Source of the DNA: an uncultured Acetatifactor sp.
GTDB taxonomy: Bacteria > Bacillota > Clostridia > Lachnospirales > Lachnospiraceae
Length of the DNA stretch: 64,000 bases
Reading direction: 5' to 3'
Assembly: GCA_910589035.1 (NCBI GenBank)
Contig: CAJUSI010000070.1
Coordinates: 12,518 to 76,517 of the forward strand
Position 1 is the first letter of the stretch, and each line of letters opens with the position of its first letter. The translations under genes were made by a program, and so were the position numbers. This document shows positions 15,273 through 24,526 of the stretch, piece by piece. The notes under the pieces are model-generated. The model was not told the origin of the DNA. It ran no database searches and saw only the letters and a list, made by a program, of their open reading frames with translations.

Positions 15273-16637
15273 ATGATCAATTTATATGAAGTGACAGAGA
15301 CAAATAAAATGATTTCGGAGGAGAATCTGGATGTGCGCACGATCACGCTGGGCATCAGTCTTCTGGACTGCATCGACTCCGATTTAAAGAAACTGGGGGA
15401 GAAGATACATCGGAAAATATACGATGCGGCGAAGGATCTGGTGAAGACCGGGGAGGAGATTTCCCGGGAATTTGGTATTCCCATTGTAAATAAGAGAATC
15501 TCCGTCACTCCCATTGCCCTGGTTGGGGGTGCGGCATGCAAATCCGCGGAGGATTTTGCATATCTTGCGGGAGTCCTTGACAATGTGGCGAAAGAAGTGG
15601 GGGTAAATTTCATCGGGGGTTACTCCGCCCTGGTGAGCAAGGGGATGACGCCTGCGGATGAGCTTTTGATCCGCTCCATACCGCTGGCCCTTTCCGCCAC
15701 GGAGAGGGTGTGCAGTTCCGTGAACCTGGGCTCCACCAGAACCGGCATCAATATGGACGCGGTGAAGCTGATGGGCGAGATCATCAAATCCACTGCGGAA
15801 TATACAAAGGAGAACGATTCCCTGGGCTGCGCCAAGTTGGTGGTATTCTGCAACGCGCCGGACGACAATCCCTTTATGGCTGGGGCTTTCCACGGCGTTA
15901 CGGAGGCGGATAAGATCGTCAATGTGGGAGTCAGCGGCCCCGGTGTGGTGAAGACTGCCCTGGAGAAGGTGCGGGGCGAGAATTTCGAGGTTTTGTGCGA
16001 GACTATCAAAAAAACCGCCTTCAAGGTGACCCGGGTGGGACTGCTGGTGGCTCAGGAGGCCTCCGCCCTGTTAAACGTTCCTTTCGGCATCGTGGATCTC
16101 TCCCTTGCGCCCACTCCAGCCATCGGCGACAGTGTGGCGGATATTTTATGTGAGATGGGGCTGGAATATGCGGGAGCTCCCGGAACCACGGCGGCGCTGG
16201 CACTGTTAAACGATCAGGTGAAAAAGGGAGGCGTCATGGCTTCCTCCTACGTGGGAGGCCTGAGCGGCGCATTTATTCCGGTCAGCGAGGACCAGGGCAT
16301 GATAAACGCGGTGCAGGCAGGCGCTCTGACATTGGAGAAGCTGGAGGCAATGACCTGCGTCTGCTCCGTGGGCCTGGATATGATCGCCATTCCCGGGGAC
16401 ACCGGGGCCGGCACCATTTCCGGCATTATAGCGGATGAGATGGCTATCGGCATGGTAAACCAGAAGACCACCGCCGTGCGTATTATTCCCGTGATTGGCA
16501 AGGGCGTGGGGGAGACCGTGGAGTTCGGTGGCCTGTTGGGCTATGCGCCGATTATGCCGGTGAACGGATTTTCCTGCGACGCCTTTATCAACCGGGGCGG
16601 ACGGATCCCTGCCCCCATTCACAGCTTTAAGAATTAA
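15273..16637 (+). CDS. PFL family protein (DUF711/UPF0210)
   Basis: The 454-residue protein belongs to the DUF711 family, distantly related in fold to pyruvate formate-lyase-like proteins; its reaction is unknown. Recognisable family stretches are NVKISVTPIAL-like RISVTPIALVGG, NLGSTRTGINMDAV, LSLAPTPAIGDSVADI and GDTGAGTISGIIADEMAIGM near the end. The start ATG 15273 has GGGGGCTGGAGGAT upstream. It forms a two-gene unit with the ACT protein. It seems complete, ending IPAPIHSFKN. The remnant of a solute-binding protein gene starts directly behind its stop codon. Confidence 0.88.
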   Translation: MINLYEVTETNKMISEENLDVRTITLGISLLDCIDSDLKKLGEKIHRKIYDAAKDLVKTGEEISREFGIPIVNKRISVTPIALVGGAACKSAEDFAYLAGVLDNVAKEVGVNFIGGYSALVSKGMTPADELLIRSIPLALSATERVCSSVNLGSTRTGINMDAVKLMGEIIKSTAEYTKENDSLGCAKLVVFCNAPDDNPFMAGAFHGVTEADKIVNVGVSGPGVVKTALEKVRGENFEVLCETIKKTAFKVTRVGLLVAQEASALLNVPFGIVDLSLAPTPAIGDSVADILCEMGLEYAGAPGTTAALALLNDQVKKGGVMASSYVGGLSGAFIPVSEDQGMINAVQAGALTLEKLEAMTCVCSVGLDMIAIPGDTGAGTISGIIADEMAIGMVNQKTTAVRIIPVIGKGVGETVEFGGLLGYAPIMPVNGFSCDAFINRGGRIPAPIHSFKN

Positions 16638-16638
16638 T

Positions 16639-18498
16639 TGGAGCGCCGGGCTCTTCGGAGGAAAGCTCGGAAAGGACGGTACAGAGGATTACAGGATATC
16701 TGTCGGAGGAGATGAGGAATATGTCACTTCCCTGATCTCAGGATCGAAGGGGCTGCTTTTTGCCGCGACAAATGAGCATATTTATGTAGTCGATGCGGGA
16801 GGGAGGATTGCGGATAAAATACCGGTGGGTGAGCATACCTCCTTAAGCGGGATGGGACTGCCGGGTTCCTATACATCAGGGATGCTGCTGAAGGGAGAGG
16901 ACGGCAGAATGTTTTTCCTGGTGGGATCGAGCCAGTGCTGGGAGATTGCAGGGGAAAGCGGCGGGGAGTTCCGCCTGAATATGCTGGGAACGGCAGATTC
17001 GGCAAGCGGTCAGTTCCTGGCCTCCAACCGGGGTCTGATGTACAATGGAGGAGACGGGATCCTGTACCGGTATGGAGGGAAGAATTCCGCGCAGGAAGCC
17101 GTGCTGCGCTGGATGGACAGCGATATGGCGCAGAGCGGCGTGGGCAACGAGGAGATACTTTGGCTTTCGGATGAGGAGATTATGGTATCTTACCGGGACA
17201 GGCAGGTATCCGGTATGTTCCTGCTGAAAAAGACTCCGGTGGAGGAGCTGCCGCCGAAGGAGACAGTGGTGTTCGCCGTTTTCTCACCGTCGTACCAGGT
17301 GGAACAGTATGTGATGAAGTTTAACAGAAACAGCGATAAATATCGTATTTCCATGGAGTACTATCAGGGAGAAGAGGGATGGGCCAGGCTGGATGCACAG
17401 ATCGTGTCCTCCCATCCGCCGGACATGATTCAATTAGACAGCGATACGATTGAAAAGTATGCTAGGAAAGACGTGCTGGCGGATCTGGCGCCCTGGCTGG
17501 AGCAGAGCACCGTGCTTTCAAGGGATGATTTCCCGGAGAATATTCTGAATGCATACACCATAAAGGGAAAGCTGGCAGGGATTCCAAATGAGTTCCAATG
17601 CTTTACGGTTCTGGGACGTTCGGGGCAGGTGGGAGATCAGGGCGGCTGGACCGTAGAGGATGTGCGGAATCTGATGGAAAAGTATTCGGGTTCGGAGCTT
17701 TTTCGAAATATGAGCTTTCCGAATGTGGTGGAAAAATTCCTGGGGAACTATATTACGGAGCGGTATATAGACTGGGAAAGCGGGGAATGCAGTTTTGACG
17801 GGGGAGATTTCGCTGCCTTTATGGAATGGGCGGCGGGACAGTCCCAAGGGATGGACAGTGATGGCTGCTTTGATCCTTTGATAGGAACAATGGAGGAAAA
17901 ACAGCTTCTATCCATGGATGTCTCCATTACCCGCCTGGACGGTTTGCTGGGATATGAGGTATTTTTCCAGGAAAAAGTGACAGCGATAGGCTATCCTTCT
18001 GCTGACGGAACCGTTTGTCATCTTGGGGATGCGGGGAATCTGATCGGGATTCTGGAGAATTCGGACCGGAAGGAGGGGGCGTGGCAGTTTATGGAGGCAT
18101 TTCTCTCGGAGGAAGATATTATATATTCTATGCTGCCGGTCCGTAAGAGCGTTCTGCAGGAGCAGATGGAAGAACTGATGACGCCGGATTATGCGCTGGA
18201 TATCACCGGAGAGAAGATTCTGGATGAAAAAGGAGAACCTGTGATATTTCCCAGGATCTTCTTCATGGGAATCGGAGATGGAGAAGTAAGTCTGGATTAT
18301 ATGACACAGGCGCAGATGGACCGGGTGCTTGACGTGATCTATTCCGCGGATTTCAGCTGGCGGGAAGGCTTAAGGGAGGAGATCCTGGAGATCATTCTGG
18401 AGGAGATGTCCCCCTGTATGAACGGGCAGAAGTCCTTTGATGCCGCGGCCGATGTGGTTCAGAACAGGGTGCGGAATCTGATAGGGGAGAATCTGTAA
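16639..18498 (+). pseudogene. Extracellular solute-binding protein, 5' truncated remnant
   Basis: The frame is open from just behind the PFL stop to 18498 (~620 codons). It encodes a propeller-like N-terminal stretch (GLLFAATNEHIYVVDAGG) followed by a type 1 solute-binding domain (YQVEQYVMKFNRNSDKY; DMIQLDSDTIEKYA; ILENSDRKEGAWQFMEAF). Sugar-type ABC binding proteins have a lipoprotein signal peptide; this one has none, and no in-frame ATG with a ribosome site exists near the beginning. The first plausible codon is GTG 16825, with no Shine-Dalgarno. The simplest reading is that a deletion removed promoter and signal peptide, fusing the body to the end of the PFL gene. The rest shows no internal stop, so the loss may be recent. 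Confidence 0.65.
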
Positions 18499-18522
18499 GG
18501 AAAGCCGCGCTATACGGCCTGC

Positions 18523-19908
18523 CTACAGAATAATCAGGGGCGCGGAAAATTCGCCGGGGACAGGCTGTCCCGTTTCTCCGCGGACAACTCCCCGGTAGAT
18601 TTCCCCGGCAAGAAGATCCATCTTTAAGAGCCTGCCGGCTTCCTCCGGCAGGCTTTTTTTCGCGTCGGCCATCCTGGTGATCAGAGGAATGGCGCAATGT
18701 GCCTTGAGCGCGCCCAGCAGCGGTCCGGCGGTCCGGCGGAAACCCAGCACTCTGGCATAGGGGGCATAATCCAGCGCCCTGCCAAGCTGTATATCCTCTT
18801 TTCTGATATCCAGCAGGATATGCAGGAGGCATCTGCTGATTCTGGTATGGGTGATTTCCCTTGTCTTCAGGAGGCTGCAGAAGGAACTGAAGCCGGCGAA
18901 GGCATTGAGGTTGTTTCGGATGCGGTTTGAAAGGTCTCCGGAGACATCCAGGTATTGTTCATACCCCCTGTCCTTTTCCAGGAGCAGCTTATAGTACAGG
19001 ATTCCGGAGAAGTCCTCGGGATCGGCGCAGGCGTTCCGGGCCAGGCATTCCGCCAGAAGCTCCACGGTATTCTCCGGCATAAAGGGGCGGAGGCCCTCCG
19101 GCGTCCTTCCTTCCCGGAGGGCCCGGCGGATGGCAAGGGCGGAGGTACAGACCGATGTCTGTGCCTGTTCCGGATGCTTTTGGGGCAGAGAATCCGGAAG
19201 AGCCGGTGCCGGTACTGTTTCCGGGATTTCCGGGGTAAGGGCATCATGGTATCCGGCGCCGATTCTTTTCACTGTCACAGGAATCATTTCGGATTTGCGC
19301 CGGATGATTTCCTTCATATAGTCAATCCCCAGGATATTATTGGGAGAGGAAAGTATGCGCCTGCATTCTTCCGGGTGTGGAAGCCGGGAGGAAGGCAGAC
19401 CGTTTCCGCCTTCGCTCCGGACAGTCCCGTCTCCGCTCCGGACAGCCCCGCTTCTGCTCCGGGCTGCCAGCGCCTCCGCCCGGGCCATGGGGTAGGAGAG
19501 GCCCTGCTTCAAAAGGCGCTTTAAGTCCTCCCGGTATTCTGCCGGTTCCTCCGTCAGGAAGGCTGCAATCTGCCGAAGGAGAGCCATATCCCCGCATTCG
19601 CTTCCAAAGCACAGATGGGTGACTGCACCCAGCTTGTCCAGCAGGGCCACGGCTCCGGCCGCAAAATATTCAGAGCTGGCTGCGGCATACAGCACGGGAA
19701 GCTCCAGGACCAGATCCGCGCCGCCGAGAAGCGCCATCCTGGTCCGGACATGCTTGTCCGCCAGAGCAGGCGCCCCCCGCTGGACAAAATTCCCGCTCAT
19801 GACGACAACTGTGCAATCGGCTCCTGTGAGACGCTTTGACTCTTCCAGATGGAAGAGATGTCCGTTGTGGAAGGGATTGTATTCCGCTATGATTCCGTTT
19901 ATTTTCAT
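18523..19908 (-). CDS. tmcAL: tRNA(Met) cytidine acetate ligase TmcAL
   Basis: TmcAL activates acetate with ATP and acetylates the wobble cytidine of elongator tRNA-Met. The 461-residue protein starts MKINGIIAEYNPFHNGHLFH, the HxGH-type nucleotidylyl transferase motif. It continues with VVVMSGNFVQRGAPALADKH and SSPNNILGIDYMKEI, all typical of the YlbM family. It is longer than usual because of a low-complexity Arg/Ser/Gly insertion near residues 150-170 (SRSGAVRSGDGTVRSEGGNG). The start has AAAGAGGT upstream on the minus strand. It is transcribed against the solute-binding remnant and diverges from pta, whose acetyl-phosphate pathway feeds on acetate; that link is only contextual. Confidence 0.9.
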   Translation of the reverse strand: MKINGIIAEYNPFHNGHLFHLEESKRLTGADCTVVVMSGNFVQRGAPALADKHVRTRMALLGGADLVLELPVLYAAASSEYFAAGAVALLDKLGAVTHLCFGSECGDMALLRQIAAFLTEEPAEYREDLKRLLKQGLSYPMARAEALAARSRSGAVRSGDGTVRSEGGNGLPSSRLPHPEECRRILSSPNNILGIDYMKEIIRRKSEMIPVTVKRIGAGYHDALTPEIPETVPAPALPDSLPQKHPEQAQTSVCTSALAIRRALREGRTPEGLRPFMPENTVELLAECLARNACADPEDFSGILYYKLLLEKDRGYEQYLDVSGDLSNRIRNNLNAFAGFSSFCSLLKTREITHTRISRCLLHILLDIRKEDIQLGRALDYAPYARVLGFRRTAGPLLGALKAHCAIPLITRMADAKKSLPEEAGRLLKMDLLAGEIYRGVVRGETGQPVPGEFSAPLIIL

Positions 19909-20327
19909 GGATATACCTCTTTCGGCCGCTTCTGCGGCAATTATTGGAAATGGGCAAGTACCTTATAGCAGAAAGATTTTGGCAGGGTATTTACCCACGG
20001 GAGCCTATATTACCTCCGACTTTTGTCGAGAAGGTTTCTTTACGATATTCCGATTGAAATTATCAAATCACAATGTGAAAAAAATAACATACTCTGAAAA
20101 CGCTTACATAATTGCAAAATCGGCAATAACAGGAGTGCAAAATGCCGGAATGTACCCCAAAATATACAATGAATCGAACATTACTCCTTGTCTAAATTTT
20201 CCTCCTTTAGTATAATATGGATAGAACAGTTTGTTAAGGGGAAATAATGTAAATTATCATTCATTTTACCTGACTGTAAAAATGTAACAAATATGGGTCA
20301 GCAAAAAAGTTGGAAAGGAGAAGGGAT
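19909..20327. other. Intergenic region between tmcAL and pta
   Basis: This 419-bp, AT-rich gap holds the divergent control signals of tmcAL and pta. The only element I can support is the pta promoter at 20188-20216. The short open frame running through 19619-20215 looks non-coding (low-quality composition and no ribosome site). Confidence 0.6.
20188..20216 (+). promoter_or_regulatory. Promoter of pta
   Basis: TTGTCT at 20188-20193, a 17-base spacer and a consensus TATAAT at 20211-20216. Transcription would start near 20223, giving a ~105-nt leader. Confidence 0.75.
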
Positions 20328-21329
20328 ATGTCATATATTGACAAGATTAAGGAAAGGGCCAAGCTCGATAAAAAGACAATCGTGCTGCCGGAATCCAAGG
20401 ACAAGAGAACCTTGCTTGCCGCAGCCAAAATTATGGAAGAGGGTATCGCCGACATAGTGATGATCGGTAATGAAGAGAAGATCACGGATGGTGCCGGGTG
20501 GCTGGAGGTGGACCTTTCCGAAGTCAAAATCATTGATCCTTCCGACACACCAAAGCTGGACGAGTATGCGGAACTCCTGTATGAGACCAGGAAGGCAAAG
20601 GGAATGACGCTGGAGAAAGCAAGGGAGATCCTGCTGAATGACTATCTCACCTTTGGCATCGTTATGGTGAAGGCAGGGGATGCGGACGGGATGGTGGCGG
20701 GCGCATGCCATTCTACTGCGGAAACCCTGAGACCGGCGCTGCAGATTCTGAAGACCGCTCCCGGCGTAAAGCTTGTCTCCGCATTTTTTGTCATGGATAC
20801 CAAATTCAAGGAACAGGGGGAGAACGGTACTTTCCTGTTTGCGGACTGCGGCCTGAACCAGGATCCCACTGCGGAGGAACTGGCGACCATTGCCGAGACC
20901 TCTTACAGAAGCTTTAAGTCCCTGATAGGGCCCAAACCCGTGATTGCCATGCTGAGCCATTCCACCAAGGGGAGCGCAAAGCATGCCCTGGTGGATAAGG
21001 TGGTGGAGGCCACAAGGATTGCGAAGGAGCAGTATCCCCATCTGCTCCTGGACGGAGAACTGCAGCTGGATGCGGCCCTGGTTCCCGGAGTCGCCAAATC
21101 CAAGGCGCCCGGAAGTCCTGTGGGCGGCAGAGCGAATATTCTGATTTTTCCCAACCTGGATGCCGGCAATATCGGATACAAGCTTGTGCAGAGACTGGGG
21201 GGAGCGGAGGCATACGGCCCCATGCTTCAGGGGATCGCAAAGCCGGTAAACGATTTATCGCGTGGCTGTTCCTGGCAGGATATCGTGGGCGTGGTAGCAA
21301 TTACCGCGGTGCAGGCCCAGCTCCAATAA
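20328..21329 (+). CDS. pta: Phosphate acetyltransferase
   Basis: Pta converts acetyl-CoA and phosphate to acetyl-phosphate, the first step of acetate production for ATP. The 333-residue protein is the short form, consisting of the catalytic domain only. It includes IVLPESKDKRTLLAAAKIM near the start, DADGMVAGACHSTAETLRPA, and the C-terminal RANILIFPNLDAGNIGYKLVQR region. ATG 20328 is preceded by AAAGGAG; the longer frame from 20310 starts with TTG inside this ribosome site. It is followed by ackA after 164 bases, the standard order. Confidence 0.93.
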   Translation: MSYIDKIKERAKLDKKTIVLPESKDKRTLLAAAKIMEEGIADIVMIGNEEKITDGAGWLEVDLSEVKIIDPSDTPKLDEYAELLYETRKAKGMTLEKAREILLNDYLTFGIVMVKAGDADGMVAGACHSTAETLRPALQILKTAPGVKLVSAFFVMDTKFKEQGENGTFLFADCGLNQDPTAEELATIAETSYRSFKSLIGPKPVIAMLSHSTKGSAKHALVDKVVEATRIAKEQYPHLLLDGELQLDAALVPGVAKSKAPGSPVGGRANILIFPNLDAGNIGYKLVQRLGGAEAYGPMLQGIAKPVNDLSRGCSWQDIVGVVAITAVQAQLQ

Positions 21330-21401
21330 GAAGGCCGGTCAAAAAGCGGCCGTTACCTTTACCCGAAAAACGAATATAAACGGTCGTCTCCGGTAAAACA
21401 G

Positions 21402-21420
21402 CTGCTTCCGGGAGAAGCAG
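21402..21420 (+). promoter_or_regulatory. Hairpin between pta and ackA
   Basis: CTGCTTC (21402-21408) and GAAGCAG (21414-21420) form a perfect 7-bp stem around a 5-base loop, without a following T-run. It may adjust the relative expression or processing of the pta-ackA transcript. Confidence 0.45.
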
Positions 21421-21493
21421 TATAACATCCGTATTCTGGAAGCAGTATCGATAAGAAAAAGACGAAAGTCTATAAAAATAACGGAAAGGAAAA

Positions 21494-22696
21494 ATGAAAA
21501 TGAAAGTTTTAGTGATTAACTGCGGAAGCTCATCCCTGAAATTCCAGCTCATTGATTCCGAGTCCGAGAAATGCCTTGCAAAGGGACTCTGTGAAAGAAT
21601 CGGCATTGAGGGAAGTATGATTACCTATGCCCCCGAGGGCGGGAAGAAGGAAACTTCCATTACCCCCATGCCTGATCATACGGAAGCAATCCGGCTGGTG
21701 CTGGAGGCCCTGACCAATCCCGGAACAGGGGTGGTGGAGAGTCTGGGCGAGATCGGCGCCGTAGGGCATCGGGTTGTGCATGGAGGAGAGAAGTTTGCGG
21801 AATCCGTCATCATTAACGACGAGGTTCTGGCGGCTGTGGAGGAATGCAACGATCTTGCACCCCTGCATAATCCCGCAAATCTGATTGGAATCAATGCCTG
21901 CAAGGAACTTATGCCGGATACTCCCATGGTGGGGGTATTTGACACGGCTTTTCACCAGACCATGCCGGAAGAGGCTTATATGTACGGGCTTCCCTATGAA
22001 TATTATGAAAAATATAAGATCAGAAGATATGGTTTCCACGGCACCAGCCATTCCTACGTGTCAAAGAGGGCGGCGCAGGTGCTGGGCAGGGAATACGGTG
22101 ACCTGAAGATCATCGTCTGTCACCTGGGCAACGGAGCCAGCGTTTCCGCGGTGAAAAACGGAAAATGCGTGGATACCTCCATGGGGCTCACCCCTCTGGA
22201 AGGTCTGATCATGGGCACCCGTTCGGGGGATATGGATCCCGCCATTATCGAATTCCTCGCCCATAAGGAAGAGATGAATATCGACGAGATTATGACGGTG
22301 CTGAATAAGAATTCCGGAGTTCTGGGTCTCTCCGACAATCTGTCATCGGATTTCCGTGACCTGGAGGACGGCTATAATAAGGGGGACGGAAACGCGGTGC
22401 GCGCTCTGAAAACCTATTGCTACAGGGTCGCAAAGTACATCGGCTCCTATACTGCCGCCATGAACGGCGTGGATGTGATCTGCTTTACGGCAGGTATCGG
22501 TGAGAATGCGCCCCTGGTCCGCAGCTTTGTATGCGAGTACCTGGGGTATCTGGGAGTGGCGCTGGACCAGGAAGCCAACCATAAGCGGGGCGAGGACATT
22601 GTGATTACCACTCCGGACAGCAGGACAAAGGTGATGGTGATTCCCACCAACGAAGAGCTGGCAATTGCCAGAGAGACCGTGCGTCTGGTGAAATAA
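21494..22696 (+). CDS. ackA: Acetate kinase
   Basis: AckA transfers phosphate from acetyl-phosphate to ADP, yielding ATP and acetate. The 400-residue ASKHA-fold kinase has the N-terminal motif VLVINCGSSSLKFQL, GHRVVHGGEKF, the catalytic region GVFDTAFHQTMPEEAYMYG, RRYGFHGTSHSYVS, CHLGNGASVSAV and FTAGIGENAPLVR. RBS GGAAAGGAA precedes ATG 21494; ATG 21500 is an alternative. It is followed by a strong terminator, ending the pta-ackA unit. Confidence 0.95.
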   Translation: MKMKVLVINCGSSSLKFQLIDSESEKCLAKGLCERIGIEGSMITYAPEGGKKETSITPMPDHTEAIRLVLEALTNPGTGVVESLGEIGAVGHRVVHGGEKFAESVIINDEVLAAVEECNDLAPLHNPANLIGINACKELMPDTPMVGVFDTAFHQTMPEEAYMYGLPYEYYEKYKIRRYGFHGTSHSYVSKRAAQVLGREYGDLKIIVCHLGNGASVSAVKNGKCVDTSMGLTPLEGLIMGTRSGDMDPAIIEFLAHKEEMNIDEIMTVLNKNSGVLGLSDNLSSDFRDLEDGYNKGDGNAVRALKTYCYRVAKYIGSYTAAMNGVDVICFTAGIGENAPLVRSFVCEYLGYLGVALDQEANHKRGEDIVITTPDSRTKVMVIPTNEELAIARETVRLVK

Positions 22697-22720
22697 GACC
22701 AGCCTGCGTATCCTGAAACA

Positions 22721-22772
22721 GGGGGTGTGAAGAAAGTCATGGCTTTCTTCACACCCCCGCACTCTGTTTTTT
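22721..22772 (+). terminator. Strong intrinsic terminator after ackA
   Basis: GGGGGTGTGAAGAAAG (22721-22736) pairs perfectly with 22743-22758 as a 16-bp stem with a 6-base loop. A T-rich tract follows at 22765-22780. Confidence 0.92.
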
Positions 22773-23166
22773 TCTTTTTCCAAATATTCTTTTTTCAAAA
22801 ATAACAGCCTCCTGGAAACTCTGAAACGCATTCACCGGGCTGCCTGGGCTTCCGGCCCTGCGGATGATTCCTCTCTTTTTCTTTGTTTTCTGTCTGATAT
22901 TATGTCTCTTCATTTTCTGCCCGATCCTTCGCCTCCTAAGTGATAGGCTGATGATTACCCGGTATAGCTTCTGAATGAAGATGAATCTGTGTAGTGGATA
23001 GCATATAAAGCCGGGAAAATTAAGTCAAAAATTCACCGCCGATGATTCAAATATTTTGCATTTATGATACATATCTGTAAAGAGAATGTGACAACCATGA
23101 AATAAAATACAGGATGTACGGAAGATAAGGAACTGCACGGTTCCTGAGATCATCGGAGGGAATAGC
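22773..23166. other. Intergenic region before the C39-like peptidase gene
   Basis: About 390 bp of T-rich, then AT-rich DNA without any supportable gene. It should carry the promoter of the peptidase gene, but I see no clear -35/-10 pair. A ribosome site (GGAGGG) appears only at its end. Confidence 0.5.
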
Positions 23167-24390
23167 ATGAGGGACGGAAGAGAGTACAGGAAAGCAGGGT
23201 GGACGCAGCATGCGGTGCGGAGAAGGGCTGATGAAAACGGCAATATGAAAAAAGCAATTTTTCGTTTTCTGATTATTGTCTGCATTCTTACAGTGATGAA
23301 TACAGTATTAATGCTGCAGATACAGTCCCGGGTCAGGAATCTGGAAAAAGAACTGATTCGGGTGAAGAATATACTTAACATCAATCAACAGGAAAGGGAA
23401 GATGGAAGCACAACACAAAGCGGGCTGGATAGAGATCCGGCAGGAAATCCGGTGAACGGTTCCGTTATTCCGGAGAAAACGCAAAAGGAAGAATCCGATT
23501 ATGTGGAGCTGTGCGGATTGGATGAAGTGGACAAGCCCGTGGACAGAACGAAGGAACAGGTCTGGCAGCGTCTGGACGAACTGGCGGAAGAAAACTCGCA
23601 CATAGCGGAAATCCTTCAGAAGAGCAGTCAATATCCCGACAGATTATTGTATGCTCTGGCGAACAACCCGGAGATGACGGATTTCGCATTGAATTATCCC
23701 ACGGCCGGGTCCCGGGCCACGGGAGAGGGACTGACGGATAAGGAAAAGGAGCAGGAATATCCCCTTTTTCTCCAATGGGATCCCAGATGGGGGTATGCGG
23801 AATACGGGGATGATATCATAGGACTTTCCGGCTGCGGTCCCGCCTGTCTGTCCATGATGCTCTATTACCTGACAGGGGACGAAAGCCTCAGCCCGGATAA
23901 GATAGCCGACTATGCCATGAGAAACGGATATTATCAGGCGGGAGTGGGTACTGCCTGGGCATTGCTGGAGGATATCCCCGTTCTGTACGGCGTGGAGGTA
24001 AGCCAGCCGGGAATATCGGAGCAGACCATGAAAGCAGCGCTGGATCGGAATAAAATCATAATCTGTTCCGTCAAGCCGGGAGATTTTACGGCGGGGGGGC
24101 ATTTTATCGTGGTCTACGGATATGATTCGGAGGGCTTTCTGGTCAACGATCCCAACTGCGTGGCGCGCAGCAGGAAGAAATGGCCCTATGAACGGCTGGG
24201 GAATCAGATTAAAAATCTATGGATTTATCAATATAGTTATGCAGGAAACAGTATGGCAGGAAGCAATACGGCAGGAAACAGTATGGCAGGAAGCAATACG
24301 GCAGGAAACAGTACAACGGGGAACAATACAGCAGGAAACAGCGCTGACGAAAACGGCACGGATGTGGACGGCCTCTATGACAGTATATGA
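23167..24390 (+). CDS. Membrane-anchored C39-like cysteine peptidase with a repetitive tail
   Basis: The 407-residue protein has an uncleaved N-terminal membrane anchor (residues ~28-52, FLIIVCILTVMNTVLMLQI), so the rest is outside. A charged, coiled-coil-prone segment follows. The papain-like C39 domain comes next: catalytic Cys in SGCGPACLSMML (~residue 223), His in GGHFIVVYG (~312) and the Asn/Asp of NDPNCVARSRKKW. It lacks an ABC transporter domain, so it is not a bacteriocin exporter; a role in processing surface peptides or proteins is inferred. The C-terminus consists of Asn/Ser/Gly/Ala repeats (AGNSMAGSNT) encoded by 30-bp tandem repeats. GGAGGG lies upstream of ATG 23167. It stands alone. 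Confidence 0.75.
   Translation: MRDGREYRKAGWTQHAVRRRADENGNMKKAIFRFLIIVCILTVMNTVLMLQIQSRVRNLEKELIRVKNILNINQQEREDGSTTQSGLDRDPAGNPVNGSVIPEKTQKEESDYVELCGLDEVDKPVDRTKEQVWQRLDELAEENSHIAEILQKSSQYPDRLLYALANNPEMTDFALNYPTAGSRATGEGLTDKEKEQEYPLFLQWDPRWGYAEYGDDIIGLSGCGPACLSMMLYYLTGDESLSPDKIADYAMRNGYYQAGVGTAWALLEDIPVLYGVEVSQPGISEQTMKAALDRNKIIICSVKPGDFTAGGHFIVVYGYDSEGFLVNDPNCVARSRKKWPYERLGNQIKNLWIYQYSYAGNSMAGSNTAGNSMAGSNTAGNSTTGNNTAGNSADENGTDVDGLYDSI
24241..24342 (+). repeat. 30-bp tandem repeats in the peptidase tail
   Basis: Two identical 30-bp units at 24241-24270 and 24271-24300 are followed by a diverged third (24301-24330) and a partial fourth copy (24331-24342). Each encodes ten residues, so gain or loss stays in frame. 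Confidence 0.92.
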
Positions 24391-24526
24391 AAAAACATTC
24401 GTTCCGGGCATCCTCTGCCGCACGGAATAAAAAATGTCCCAAAGAAATTTCTTCTTCCGGTTGCAGTTTTGGGGAAAAGGTACTAGAATAGGAGGGAAGG
24501 AACAACTTTGGAAAGAGGAATCGGAT

